Positions 9,809 through 18,544 of a DNA stretch of 54,754 bases are shown here, piece after piece. The position numbers and the translations under genes are program-made. The notes under the pieces were generated by a model. The model made no database searches. It was not told the origin of the DNA and saw only the letters and a list, made by a program, of their open reading frames with translations. The stretch comes from Massilia eurypsychrophila (GTDB lineage Bacteria; Pseudomonadota; Gammaproteobacteria; Burkholderiales; Burkholderiaceae_D): contig NZ_PDOC01000029.1 in assembly GCF_002760655.1 (NCBI RefSeq), positions 1-54,754 of the forward strand. Direction: 5' to 3'. The first letter of the stretch is position 1; each line of letters starts with the position of its first letter.

Positions 9809-10383
9809 CTATCGCTTGAACTGAAACTTGGATTGCGCCTTGCGCTCCATGGCCGCTTTCGCTTCGCCAGCAATATCTTCCTTCGTTCGCATGCCGGTGC
9901 CGGAGAAATGGGCCTTATACCCGTCTGGAAGTGCTGAAACATCTGTCAATGCCCCATCAAAGTCGCACACTTTCAATTTCCCTTCGGCGCCAAATAAAAG
10001 GGATGAATTCGTGTAGTAGTGATTCTTAAGCGCTCCGCCAATTTTCACAGCGTCACCGAACCGCTCGATTGCTTCAGTGGTCGATCCGTTTTGGAGAAGT
10101 AGAATGCCCAGCGCATGCAAGTCGGCCGGTTCCACTTGGTCGGCTTCAAGAACACTTTGTAGATCGGCAATTGCGCCGTCAATGTCGCCCAGTGCGTTTT
10201 CACTGCCGAACGCTGGCGGCGGCCGGCGATTTCGGTCGCAGAATCCTGGAGCAGCCAATCGCACAATTCGATTGCTTTGTCGTAATCGCCGCTACTGGCA
10301 TGTGCGTATGCCGTCGTCAAGATCGAGGCAAGTTCATCCTCGTTTCTAGGCCGATCAGGTGGCATTTCTCTATCGTTTTCCAT
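9809..10383 (-). pseudogene. TPR-repeat protein, one frameshift
   Basis: The N-terminal half reads from ATG 10383 ('ILTTAYAHASSGDYDKAIEL', 'CDWLLQDSATEIAGRRQRSA') and the C-terminal half in another frame ('LGDIDGAIADLQSVLEAD', 'LHALGILLLQNGSTTEAIER'). Joining them at a run of A near 10192 (four A where five would keep frame, giving RSAVKNALGD) restores about 190 aa with two to three tetratricopeptide helix pairs. The C-terminus 'MERKAQSKFQFKR' resembles that of the neighbouring ORF6N remnant. A longer start at 10482 is possible. Partner unknown. Confidence 0.7.
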
Positions 10384-10494
10384 GGTCGACCTTGTTGCCG
10401 CCACATTCTGTGAAGTACAGACCCGACGCAGCTTACTTGCTGAAGAATTGCCAACATTGAGCGTTAATAATGACTGGGACATGCGGCCCGGTGA

Positions 10495-11100
10495 CTAAGC
10501 GAGTTCGGTAATGATCCGGTCCAACGCCACATCATGCGCCGCGCTGGCAAACTGCGCCGCCTGGCACGCATACGCAATCCCGAGCGTGACGGGCCGCGGT
10601 TCCAGTTCCAGCGTGCGGTCGTAATACCCACCACCGTAGCCTAGCCGATAGCCTTCTTCGTTAAACCCCAGGCAAGGCACCAGCAGCGCTGGCGGCCGCG
10701 CCACCATGCGCAGGTCGGCCGGCACCGCGACCCCCATCGTGTCCTTCACCATCGCTTCGCCCGGCTGCCAGTCCGCAAAGCCGAGTGCCGCGTCACGCGC
10801 CAGCACCACCGGCAGCGCCAGCCGTACGCCCGCTTGCGCCAGCTCAGCGTATGCTGATGACAAGTCAGCCTCACCGCGCAGCGGCCAGTACACCCCAAGC
10901 GCCGGCACCGGTTGCGCGCGCCACCACGCCAGCAGCTGCGCGCCGATTGCGGCGTCCCAACGCGCTTTGCGGGCCGGGTCGATGCTGGCGCGGGCCAGCG
11001 CGAGCGAACGGCGCAACACATCCTTGGCCGATCGCGCGTCGTGTGTGTCGGATGCTGGCAGTGCGGCGGGGCCGCATGGTATTCTAGGGTCGCCGGTCAT
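10495..11100 (-). CDS. 5-formyltetrahydrofolate cyclo-ligase
   Basis: ATP-dependent conversion of 5-formyl-THF to 5,10-methenyl-THF, salvaging the storage folate. The 201-aa product has 'LRRSLALARAS' near the start, 'GVYWPLRGEADLS' and the ATP-loop 'LVPCLGFNEEGYRLGYGGGYYDRTL', of which 'GYRLGYGGGYYDR' is the family signature. Start is ATG 11100, the last Met before the conserved region. Divergent from slt across only 36 bases, so their promoters must overlap. Often called fthC or ygfA. Confidence 0.92.
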   Translation of the reverse strand: MTGDPRIPCGPAALPASDTHDARSAKDVLRRSLALARASIDPARKARWDAAIGAQLLAWWRAQPVPALGVYWPLRGEADLSSAYAELAQAGVRLALPVVLARDAALGFADWQPGEAMVKDTMGVAVPADLRMVARPPALLVPCLGFNEEGYRLGYGGGYYDRTLELEPRPVTLGIAYACQAAQFASAAHDVALDRIITELA

Positions 11101-11136
11101 GGGCTCGTATGCAGGTAAAAAGAGAGTAATAGATTG

Positions 11137-13095
11137 ATGTTTTTTTCGCCGAAACTGGTCGTTGTCGCCATCCTTGCCGGATCCTGCTTGTCGTCGTCGG
11201 CCGCCGCGCCCGACAGTCCGGCCGCCGCTGCGCAAATGCGCGCCGACGACGAACTGTTCTTGCTGCTGCGCGAAGCGGCGCGCCAGGACAATGCCGCCAC
11301 CGCGGCCGCCTACGCCGCGCGCCTGCCGCAGTATGCCATCCCGTCGTATGTCGACTATTATCGGCTTAAACCGCGCCTGCGCGAAGCGTCCGCCGACGAA
11401 GTGCGCGAATTCCTCACGCGCCACCAGGGCAGCGCCATCGCCGACCGCATGCGCAACGACTGGCTGCTCGAACTCGGGCGCGCGCGCGACTGGGTCAACT
11501 TCGACCAGCAGTTGCCGCTGTTCGTGCTTAACGACGACACCCAGGTCAAGTGCTATCACCTGATGTCGCGCGCGGTCAAAGGTGAAAAAGTCGCCGCCGA
11601 CGCTCGCACCCTGTTGATCAATCCGCCCAACTACGGCGAAGCCTGCGCCTCGCTGGTGGCCACGCTGGCGCAGGCCGGCCAGTTTTCTACCGACGACCTG
11701 CTGGCGCAGCTGCGCCTGGCCGGCGAACAGCATGCCACCGGTCCGGCGCGCCGCGCCGCGGTGCTGCTGGGCGCCTCCGAAACGCGCGCCGCGCAGGCAG
11801 TCGACGTGCCCGCGCTGGCGATGGCCCGCGGCGTCGGCGCCGACCGCGTCGAGCGCGAAATCTACCTCGTCGCCATCGGCCGCATGGCCCGCACCAGCAT
11901 CAGGCTGGCCACCGTCGCGCTGGAAAAAAACCTCGGCACACTCAGCCTGCAGGAGCAGGCCACCGGCTGGGCCAGCATCGCGTATGCCGCCTCCATGACG
12001 CTTTCGCCCGAGGCCTATGGCCTGTGGCAGCGCAGCGCCGGCGCGCCGCTGTCGCAGGAACAGTTGCAATGGAAAACCCGCACCGCGCTGCGCCAGGGCG
12101 ACTGGAAGATGGTCGCCGATACCATCGAGGCGATGCCGCCACAGCTGCGCAGCGACCCGGCCTGGACCTACTGGATGGGCCGTGCGATGGCCAAGCTGTC
12201 CGGCGCCAACCACGAGCTGGCGCAGGCGCTGTTTACCCGCATCGCCGACCAGAACAATTTCTATGGCCAGCTGGCGATGGAAGAACTCGGTCAGCAAGTG
12301 TCGATCCCGACGCCGGCGCGCGCACTCACGCCTCTCGAAATCGCACCGATTGCGGCGAACCCGGGTCTGCGCCGCGCGATGAAGTTTTTCAGCATGCGCC
12401 TGCGCTTTGAGGGCACCCGCGAATGGAACTGGGAGCTGCGCAAATTTAACGAGCGCGAGCTGCTCGCCGCCGCCGAATTCGCGCGCCAGAACGATATCCT
12501 CGACCGCATGGTCAACACGTCCGAGCGCACCCGCACCGAATTCGACTACACCCAGCGCTTCCCGTCGCCGCACAACGAGATCCTGCAGCCGACCACCACC
12601 AACCTGGGCCTCGACCGCGCCTGGGTGTATGGCCTGATCCGCCAGGAGTCGCGCTTCATCACCGATGCGCGCTCCGGCGTCGGCGCGTCCGGCCTGATGC
12701 AGGTGATGCCGGCCACCAGCCAGTACGTCGCCAGGAAAATCGGCCTGACCGACTTCGCGCAGGGCATGCTCAACGACCTGCGCACCAACATCCTGCTCGG
12801 CACCAATTACATGAACATGGTGCTGGCCAACGCCGACGGTTCGCAGCCGCTCGCCAGCGCCGCCTACAACGCCGGCCCGGGCCGCGCGCGCACCTGGCGC
12901 GCCACGCTCAACGCGCCGATGGAGGGGGCCATCTTCGCCGAGTCGATTCCGTACACCGAGACGCGCACCTACGTCAAGAACGTGCTGGCGAACGCAACGA
13001 ACTACGCGGCGCTGTTCGAGAACAAGCCGCAATCGCTGAAGGCGCGCCTCGGCGTGGTGACGCCGTCCGGCGCGCGCGCCAACCAGCTTCCCTGA
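11137..13095 (+). CDS. slt: Soluble lytic murein transglycosylase (Slt family)
   Basis: Cleaves glycan strands of peptidoglycan in the periplasm to 1,6-anhydro ends. About 652 aa, as for Slt70-type enzymes. A signal peptide (residues 1-24, ending 'SSSAAA') is followed by a long helical superhelix and a C-terminal SLT domain. The catalytic Glu lies in 'YGLIRQESRF' (about residue 504), followed by 'GASGLMQVMPATS' and 'SAAYNAGPGRARTWR'. ATG 11137 is preferred to the adjacent TTG at 11134. First gene of a likely co-oriented run with the NDUFA9-like gene, GST and cca. Confidence 0.94.
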   Translation: MFFSPKLVVVAILAGSCLSSSAAAPDSPAAAAQMRADDELFLLLREAARQDNAATAAAYAARLPQYAIPSYVDYYRLKPRLREASADEVREFLTRHQGSAIADRMRNDWLLELGRARDWVNFDQQLPLFVLNDDTQVKCYHLMSRAVKGEKVAADARTLLINPPNYGEACASLVATLAQAGQFSTDDLLAQLRLAGEQHATGPARRAAVLLGASETRAAQAVDVPALAMARGVGADRVEREIYLVAIGRMARTSIRLATVALEKNLGTLSLQEQATGWASIAYAASMTLSPEAYGLWQRSAGAPLSQEQLQWKTRTALRQGDWKMVADTIEAMPPQLRSDPAWTYWMGRAMAKLSGANHELAQALFTRIADQNNFYGQLAMEELGQQVSIPTPARALTPLEIAPIAANPGLRRAMKFFSMRLRFEGTREWNWELRKFNERELLAAAEFARQNDILDRMVNTSERTRTEFDYTQRFPSPHNEILQPTTTNLGLDRAWVYGLIRQESRFITDARSGVGASGLMQVMPATSQYVARKIGLTDFAQGMLNDLRTNILLGTNYMNMVLANADGSQPLASAAYNAGPGRARTWRATLNAPMEGAIFAESIPYTETRTYVKNVLANATNYAALFENKPQSLKARLGVVTPSGARANQLP

Positions 13096-13125
13096 ACTAG
13101 AACGCACCCCAACGAGGCAGGCCAG

Positions 13126-14094
13126 ATGCGACAAATGACGGTAGTGGTGTTCGGTGGTACCGGCTTCATCGGCAGCCACCTGGTGGCGCAGCTGTCGGCC
13201 GCCGGCGTGCGCACGCTGGTGCCGACGCGCCGGCTGGTGCGCGCCAGGCACCTGGCAACGCTGCCGATGGTCGAAGCGATCGAGGCCGATGTCGGCCGCG
13301 CCGACGCCGCGCAGCTGGCGCGCCTGCTGCACGGCGCTGACGCCGCCATCAACCTGGTCGGCGTGCTGCATTCGAAACCCGGCACGCCGTACGGCCCGCA
13401 GTTTCGCCGCGCCCACGTCGAACTGCCGGCCGCCATCGTCGCCGCCTGCGCCGCCGCCGGCGTGCCGCGCTACCTGCACATGAGCGCCCTTGGCGCCGAC
13501 CGCGACGGCCCGTCGATGTACCAGCGCTCGAAGGCCGACGGCGAAATCGCCGCCCGCGGCGCAGCGTCGGTGGCCGCCACCATCTTCCGTCCGTCGGTCG
13601 TGTTCGGGCCCGAGGATAATTTTCTCAACATGTTCGCCAAGATGCAGCGCTGGCTGCCGGTGGTGCCGCTCGCCTGTGCCGGCGCCGAATTCCAGCCGGT
13701 GTTCGTCGGCGACGTCGCCCAGGCATTCGTCCATGCGCTGCGCGACCCGAAAACGCGCCACCAGGTGTACGCGCTCGGCGGCCCCGCCATCTACACGCTG
13801 GCCGAACTGGTGCGCCTGTCCGGCCGCTGGTCGCACCACGAACGGCCCATCATCGAGCTGCCCAACTGGCTCGGCCGGCTGCAGGCGGCGATCTTCGAAA
13901 TGATGCCCGGCACCCCGCTGATGACGCGCGATAACCTCGACTCCATGAAGTGCGACAATGTGGTCGATCCGGCCATCCAGGCGCTCACCGCGGCCACGCT
14001 CGGCATCAAGCCGGTGGCGCTCGAAGCGGTGGCGCCGCAGTACCTGTCGCCGCACGAACGGCTCGACGACTTCCGCGCGCGCGCCGGCCGCTAG
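13126..14094 (+). CDS. NAD(P)-binding SDR-type protein, complex I NDUFA9-like
   Basis: A 322-aa extended short-chain dehydrogenase/epimerase fold. The N-terminal Rossmann motif is 'VVFGGTGFIGSHLV' (residues 7-20). 'INLVGVLHS', 'YLHMSALGAD', 'YQRSKADGE' (YxxxK) and 'FRPSVVFGPEDNFLNMF' match the NDUFA9-like subfamily, in bacteria usually annotated as a complex I NDUFA9 subunit family protein. No other nuo gene is here, so a direct complex I role is not supported by context. It starts 30 bases after slt. Confidence 0.85.
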   Translation: MRQMTVVVFGGTGFIGSHLVAQLSAAGVRTLVPTRRLVRARHLATLPMVEAIEADVGRADAAQLARLLHGADAAINLVGVLHSKPGTPYGPQFRRAHVELPAAIVAACAAAGVPRYLHMSALGADRDGPSMYQRSKADGEIAARGAASVAATIFRPSVVFGPEDNFLNMFAKMQRWLPVVPLACAGAEFQPVFVGDVAQAFVHALRDPKTRHQVYALGGPAIYTLAELVRLSGRWSHHERPIIELPNWLGRLQAAIFEMMPGTPLMTRDNLDSMKCDNVVDPAIQALTAATLGIKPVALEAVAPQYLSPHERLDDFRARAGR

Positions 14095-14133
14095 CCTTGT
14101 TTGACCACCCACCGACCCCCCACTGAACACCCC

Positions 14134-14847
14134 ATGCAGACTACCGAACTCGATCCGACTCTTTCGAACACCCTCAGCGGCAACGGCCAGCCTGGCCTCA
14201 CGCTCGTCATCGGCAACAAGAATTATTCGTCGTGGTCGATGCGGCCGTGGGTGGCGCTGACCGCGTTCGGCATCCCGTTCCATGAAGTGCGGGTGCTGCT
14301 CGACATGCCCGACACGGCCGCCCGCATCGCCGACTATTCCGGCGCCGGCCGGGTGCCGGTGCTGGTGGCCGGCGAGATGACGATCTGGGACAGCCTGGCC
14401 ATCTGCGAATACGTCGCCGAGCAGTTCCCCGACAAGCACCTGTGGCCGGCCGACGTCGCTGCGCGCGCGATGGCGCGCTCGGTCAGCGCCGAGATGCACT
14501 CGGGCTTTGCTGGCCTGCGCAACGCGATGTCGATGAACATCAAGGCGAGCCTGCCGGGACGGGGACGCACCACCGAGGCGCAGGGCGACATTGGCCGCGT
14601 CTGCGAAATCTGGGAAGAGTGCCTGTCGCGCTTTGGCCACCACCAGTTCCTGTTCGGCGATTTCTCGATTGCCGACGCGTTTTATGCGCCGGTGGTGATG
14701 CGCTTCAAAACTTACGGCGTGTCGCTGGCGCCGGCGCTGCAGGCTTACTGCGAGCGCGTGCTGGCCCATCCGGCAGTGGCGCGCTGGGTGCGCGAGGCGC
14801 TGGCCGAGACCGAGGTCGCGGCCAAGCACGAAGACCTGCCGGAGTAG
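14134..14847 (+). CDS. Glutathione S-transferase family protein
   Basis: A 237-aa protein with an N-terminal thioredoxin-like domain ('IGNKNYSSWSMRPWVAL', with Ser/Tyr candidates for thiolate activation; 'GRVPVLVAGEMTIWDSLAI' as the glutathione-binding strand and the SNAIL-like Asp-Ser) and an all-helical C-terminal domain ('FLFGDFSIADAFYAPVVMRF'). The frame opens earlier at 14101, but ATG 14134 fits the family N-terminus better. Cytosolic; substrate unknown. Five bases separate it from cca. Confidence 0.88.
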   Translation: MQTTELDPTLSNTLSGNGQPGLTLVIGNKNYSSWSMRPWVALTAFGIPFHEVRVLLDMPDTAARIADYSGAGRVPVLVAGEMTIWDSLAICEYVAEQFPDKHLWPADVAARAMARSVSAEMHSGFAGLRNAMSMNIKASLPGRGRTTEAQGDIGRVCEIWEECLSRFGHHQFLFGDFSIADAFYAPVVMRFKTYGVSLAPALQAYCERVLAHPAVARWVREALAETEVAAKHEDLPE

Positions 14848-14852
14848 GCCGC

Positions 14853-16148
14853 ATGAAAAGCTATGTCGTCGGCGGCGCGGTGCGCGATGCGCTGCTCGGG
14901 TTGCCGGTGCAGGACCGCGACTGGGTGGTCGTCGGCGCTACCCCGGACGACATGCTGCGGCAGGGCTTTCGCCCGGTCGGCAAGGACTTTCCCGTGTTCC
15001 TGCATCCGGCGACGCACGAGGAATACGCGCTGGCGCGCACCGAGCGCAAGACGGCGCCCGGCTACCACGGCTTCGTGTTCCATACCGACGCCGACGTCAC
15101 GCTCGAGGAAGACCTGGTGCGGCGCGACCTCACCATCAACGCCATCGCGCGCGCCGACGACGGCGCCCTGACCGATCCGTTCGGCGGCCAGGCCGATATC
15201 CGCGACCGCGTGTTCCGCCACGTTTCAAGCGCCTTCGCCGAAGACCCGGTGCGCATCCTGCGCCTGGCCCGCTTCGCCGCGCGCCTGGCCAACTTTACCG
15301 TGGCGCCGGAGACGATGGCGCTGATGCGCCAGATGGCCCTGCAGGGCGAAGTCGATGCGCTGGTGCCCGAGCGGGTATGGCAGGAAGTGGCGCGCGGCCT
15401 GATGGAGGCGGCGCCGTCGCGCATGCTGGCGGTGCTGCGCGAATGCGGCGCGCTGGCGCGCATCATGCCCGAACTGGACAAGTTGTGGGGTGTGCCGCAG
15501 CCGCCGCTGCACCATCCGGAAGTCGACACCGGCGTGCACATGATGCTGGTGATCGACTACGCCGCCTCGCGCGGCTTCGACCTGGCGGTGCGCTTCGCCG
15601 CACTGATGCACGATCTCGGCAAGGGTGCCACGCCGCCGGCCGCCTGGCCGAGCCACCACGGCCACGAAGGCCTCGGCCTGAAGCTGATCGAGACGCTGTG
15701 CAAACGCCTGAAAGTGCCCAACGAGTGCCGCGAACTGGCATTGATGACGGCGCGCGAGCACGGCAACGTCAGTCGCGCCGAGATACTGCGCCCGAACACC
15801 ATCGTCGCGCTGTTCGAGCGCTGCGACGCGTTCCGCAAGCCGCAGCGCTTCGAGCAGATGCTGCTCGCTTCCGAGTGCGACTTCCGCGGCCGCGGCGTCG
15901 ACGCCGCGGACGACGATTTTCGCACCCGGCCCTATCCGCAGGCGCCGTACCTGCTCGCCGCGCTGCAGGCGGCGCGCGCCGTCAACGCCGGCGAGGTCGC
16001 ATCGCGCCACGTCGACAAGCCCGAACGCATCCGCGAGGCGGTGCACGCGGCGCGGGTGCGCGCCGTCAAGGCCCGCGGCGCCGCCCCGCACGACGACGAT
16101 GACGGCGCCGAAGGCGATCACGAAGGCCGCCCCGACGCGCGGTTGTAA
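14853..16148 (+). CDS. cca: CCA-adding enzyme (tRNA nucleotidyltransferase, HD type)
   Basis: Adds or repairs the 3' CCA of tRNAs. The 431-aa protein starts at ATG 14853. The nucleotidyltransferase motif is 'VGGAVRDALLG' (6-16) with metal-binding D21 and D23 in 'QDRDW', then 'ARTERK', 'RRDLTINAIA' and the amino-acid template 'EDPVRILRLARFAARL'. A C-terminal HD domain is visible ('FAALMHDLGKGATP' near 250, and 'HHGHEGLGLKLIE'), as in the proteobacterial bifunctional enzymes with phosphohydrolase activity. The acidic tail is probably disordered. Confidence 0.95.
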   Translation: MKSYVVGGAVRDALLGLPVQDRDWVVVGATPDDMLRQGFRPVGKDFPVFLHPATHEEYALARTERKTAPGYHGFVFHTDADVTLEEDLVRRDLTINAIARADDGALTDPFGGQADIRDRVFRHVSSAFAEDPVRILRLARFAARLANFTVAPETMALMRQMALQGEVDALVPERVWQEVARGLMEAAPSRMLAVLRECGALARIMPELDKLWGVPQPPLHHPEVDTGVHMMLVIDYAASRGFDLAVRFAALMHDLGKGATPPAAWPSHHGHEGLGLKLIETLCKRLKVPNECRELALMTAREHGNVSRAEILRPNTIVALFERCDAFRKPQRFEQMLLASECDFRGRGVDAADDDFRTRPYPQAPYLLAALQAARAVNAGEVASRHVDKPERIREAVHAARVRAVKARGAAPHDDDDGAEGDHEGRPDARL

Positions 16149-16268
16149 GCACACGTAATCGGTGCGGCTGGGACGCGCCATTGCTGCTATGCTCTGGTTG
16201 CTTCCGCCGGTCCGGCGGCATGGATCCCAAACGACGATCATGATTTTCACTCAACTGCCTCTGTCCTG

Positions 16269-17786
16269 ATGACCCCACGACGCCGTACCGCCGTCATCGT
16301 TTTGCTGATCCTGCTGGTGCTGGTGCTCGGCTTCCTGTTCAACCGCACCACGGCGGTCGACCTCGATGCTCAGAACCGCGTGACGCTGAACCTGCGCGAA
16401 CTGGCAAAGCTCGACGCCGGGTGGAACGTCAACATCCTGCGCGCGCGCATCGGCCTCGATAACGACTACCAGGCGCTGGCGCGTCCGCTGCCGCGCATCC
16501 ACCAGCTGACCGACAGCCTGCGCGACTCGCTCGGCATGACGCGCGGGCCGACCGCCACCCAGGCCTACCAGCAGCTCAGCGCCGCGCTGAGCGAGAAAGA
16601 ACGGCTCGTCGAACAGTTCAAGGCCGGCAACGCGGTGCTGCGCGAAGCGCTGGTCTACATGCCGCCGGCGATCACCGACCTCAAGACAGAACTGAACGGC
16701 ATCGAAGGCGCGCTGGTACCGGCGCGCACCGTGCTCGCGCTCGACAGCGCGCTCAACGCGCTGCTCACCGATATCCTGCGCTTCAACCTGTCGCCCGACG
16801 TGGCGCAGGCCAACCGCATCGAAACCACGCTTGGCACCATCCTGATTCAGAAGTCGGCGTTCTCGCCGGCCGTCGGCGAGCGCATCGACCAGCTGATCGG
16901 GCGCGCGCGCGCCGTGCTGCGTTACCGGCCGCTCGAAAACGCCATCGAAATTGCCATCGGCCGCACCGCCACCACCGAGGCGATCGAGCGCCTCAGCCGC
17001 GCCTACGACAAGGCCTTCGACGACGTGCAGGCCCAGAAGCAGCGCTATCGCACCTGGCTGTTCGCCTATTCCGGCCTGCTGCTGCTGCTGTTGATCGGGG
17101 CGGCGCGGCGCCTGGTGCGTACCTACCGGCTGCTCGGCGTGGCCAACAAGCGCTTGCAGGCGTCCAACGAAACGCTGGAAGTGCGGGTCGCCGAGCGCAC
17201 CGCCGAACTCGAGGCGCAGTCGGCCAAGCTCGAGCAGCTCGCCCATCATGACGGCCTCACCGGCCTGGTCAACTATGGCTACCTGACGCGCCTGCTCGAG
17301 CACGCGCTGGTGCGCGCCAGCCGGCGCGGCTCCACCGTCGTCGTGATGTTCTTCGACCTCGATGGCTTCAAGGCCGTCAACGACACCTACGGCCACGGCA
17401 CCGGCGACCTGGTGCTCAAGGAAGTGGCGCGGCGGGTGCAGGACAAGCTGCGCAAGGAAGATTCGCTGGCCCGCCTGGGCGGCGACGAATTCGTCATCCT
17501 GCTCGAAGAAGTCGTCTCGCGCGAGGGCGCCATGCGCGTGGCCCAGCTCACGCTCGACCAGATCTGCGGCATCACCGAAGCCGCTGGCCACGCGGTGAAC
17601 ATTTCGGCCAGCATCGGCATCAGCAGCGCCCATGGCCGCGCCGGTGCCGCGCGCGGCGCCGCGGCACTGCTGGCCGAGGCAGACCAGGCCATGTATCGCA
17701 CCAAGCAGGCAGGCAAGGCCGGCTTCAGCTTCAGCCCCCAGGCGCAATGGGCCGCCGCGCCGGAACCGGCAAATACGCTACAATGA
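16269..17786 (+). CDS. Membrane diguanylate cyclase with periplasmic DAHL-like sensor
   Basis: Likely makes c-di-GMP. A transmembrane helix at residues 8-25 is followed by an all-helical periplasmic region to about 260 whose opening ('LRELAKLDAGWNVNILRAR') resembles the DAHL ligand-binding domain. A second helix spans about 262-280, then comes a coiled linker ('LEVRVAERTAELEAQSAKLE') and a GGDEF domain. The active site is intact ('LGGDEFVIL', near 404). RKED, five residues before it, fits the RxxD product-inhibition site. 505 aa; ligand unknown. About 120 bases follow cca. Confidence 0.9.
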   Translation: MTPRRRTAVIVLLILLVLVLGFLFNRTTAVDLDAQNRVTLNLRELAKLDAGWNVNILRARIGLDNDYQALARPLPRIHQLTDSLRDSLGMTRGPTATQAYQQLSAALSEKERLVEQFKAGNAVLREALVYMPPAITDLKTELNGIEGALVPARTVLALDSALNALLTDILRFNLSPDVAQANRIETTLGTILIQKSAFSPAVGERIDQLIGRARAVLRYRPLENAIEIAIGRTATTEAIERLSRAYDKAFDDVQAQKQRYRTWLFAYSGLLLLLLIGAARRLVRTYRLLGVANKRLQASNETLEVRVAERTAELEAQSAKLEQLAHHDGLTGLVNYGYLTRLLEHALVRASRRGSTVVVMFFDLDGFKAVNDTYGHGTGDLVLKEVARRVQDKLRKEDSLARLGGDEFVILLEEVVSREGAMRVAQLTLDQICGITEAAGHAVNISASIGISSAHGRAGAARGAAALLAEADQAMYRTKQAGKAGFSFSPQAQWAAAPEPANTLQ

Positions 17787-17829
17787 CGTTTTGGTGCAGT
17801 GCACAATAACGCGGGAGGCCGGGTAGGCC

Positions 17830-18489
17830 ATGACGATCTTTCAGAAGTTGGGCGGCTGGCTGGGCGGCCGCAAGGGCGCCAGGTCGCGCGCGCCGGTGAT
17901 GGTCAAGCAGCTCGAGGAGCGCGATCGCCGCCGCATGCTCAAGCACTTCATGGCGCTCGACGATAGTGACCGCTTACTGCGCTTCGGCACCGTCTTGCCC
18001 GACGAGCAGCTGACCGCCTACGTCAACAAGATCGACCTCGATCGCGACACCGTCTACGGCGTCTACAATCCGGTCTTCAAGCTGGTCGCGGTCGGCCACC
18101 TGGCGTTCGCGCCGAAAGAGCAGCTCTCCCCTGGCGGCGCGGTCACCGAGAAGGAGCGGGTGGCCGAATTCGGCGTCTCGGTATCGAAGTCGGCGCGCGG
18201 GCTGGGGATTGGCTCGAAGCTGTTCGAGCGCGCCGCCATCCACTGCCGCAACGCCGATGTCGACACCTTGTACATGCACTGCCTGTCGTCCAACAAGACG
18301 ATGATGCACATTGCCAAGAAGGCGGGCATGGAGATCCAGCGCGAGTACGGCGAGGCCGACGCCCACCTGCGCCTGCTGCCGGCCAATCCCGGCACCATGC
18401 TGCAAGAAGCGCTCGAAGAGCAGTTCGCCACCATCGACTACACGCTCAAGGCCAACACCCGCGCCGCCGTGAAGTGGTTCGAGAAGTAA
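17830..18489 (+). CDS. GNAT-family N-acetyltransferase
   Basis: A 219-aa protein whose central region has the GNAT acetyl-CoA motif ('FGVSVSKSARGLGIGSKLFE', with R/Q-x-x-G-x-G/A as RGLGIG). The basic N-terminus ('GGRKGARSRAP') and 'MLKHFMALDDSDRLLRFG' recur in a Burkholderiales subfamily sometimes linked to stress or pH response, but the substrate is unknown. ATG 17830 has GGAGG about 17 bases before it. It converges with the GDSL hydrolase gene; the short gap holds 'GGGTTTGACCCC', a possible relic of the palindrome family. Confidence 0.85.
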   Translation: MTIFQKLGGWLGGRKGARSRAPVMVKQLEERDRRRMLKHFMALDDSDRLLRFGTVLPDEQLTAYVNKIDLDRDTVYGVYNPVFKLVAVGHLAFAPKEQLSPGGAVTEKERVAEFGVSVSKSARGLGIGSKLFERAAIHCRNADVDTLYMHCLSSNKTMMHIAKKAGMEIQREYGEADAHLRLLPANPGTMLQEALEEQFATIDYTLKANTRAAVKWFEK

Positions 18490-18544
18490 GCGACCTGGGT
18501 GACCTGGGTGATGACCTGTGTGCCGCCAGGGTTTGACCCCGTCG

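Noticed and set aside
8859-10383. Prophage remnant
   Set aside because: ORF6N domains occur in phages, but no integrase, attachment repeats or structural genes were seen.
10495-14829. Minus-strand frame of 1444 codons
   Set aside because: Only its last ~200 codons (the cyclo-ligase) are real; the rest mirrors slt, the NDUFA9-like gene and GST, with Arg/Ala/His-rich composition typical of shadow frames in G+C-rich DNA.
18490-18544. Direct repeats GACCTGGGT after the GNAT gene
   Set aside because: Very short and imperfect; noted only as a possible relic of the palindrome family.
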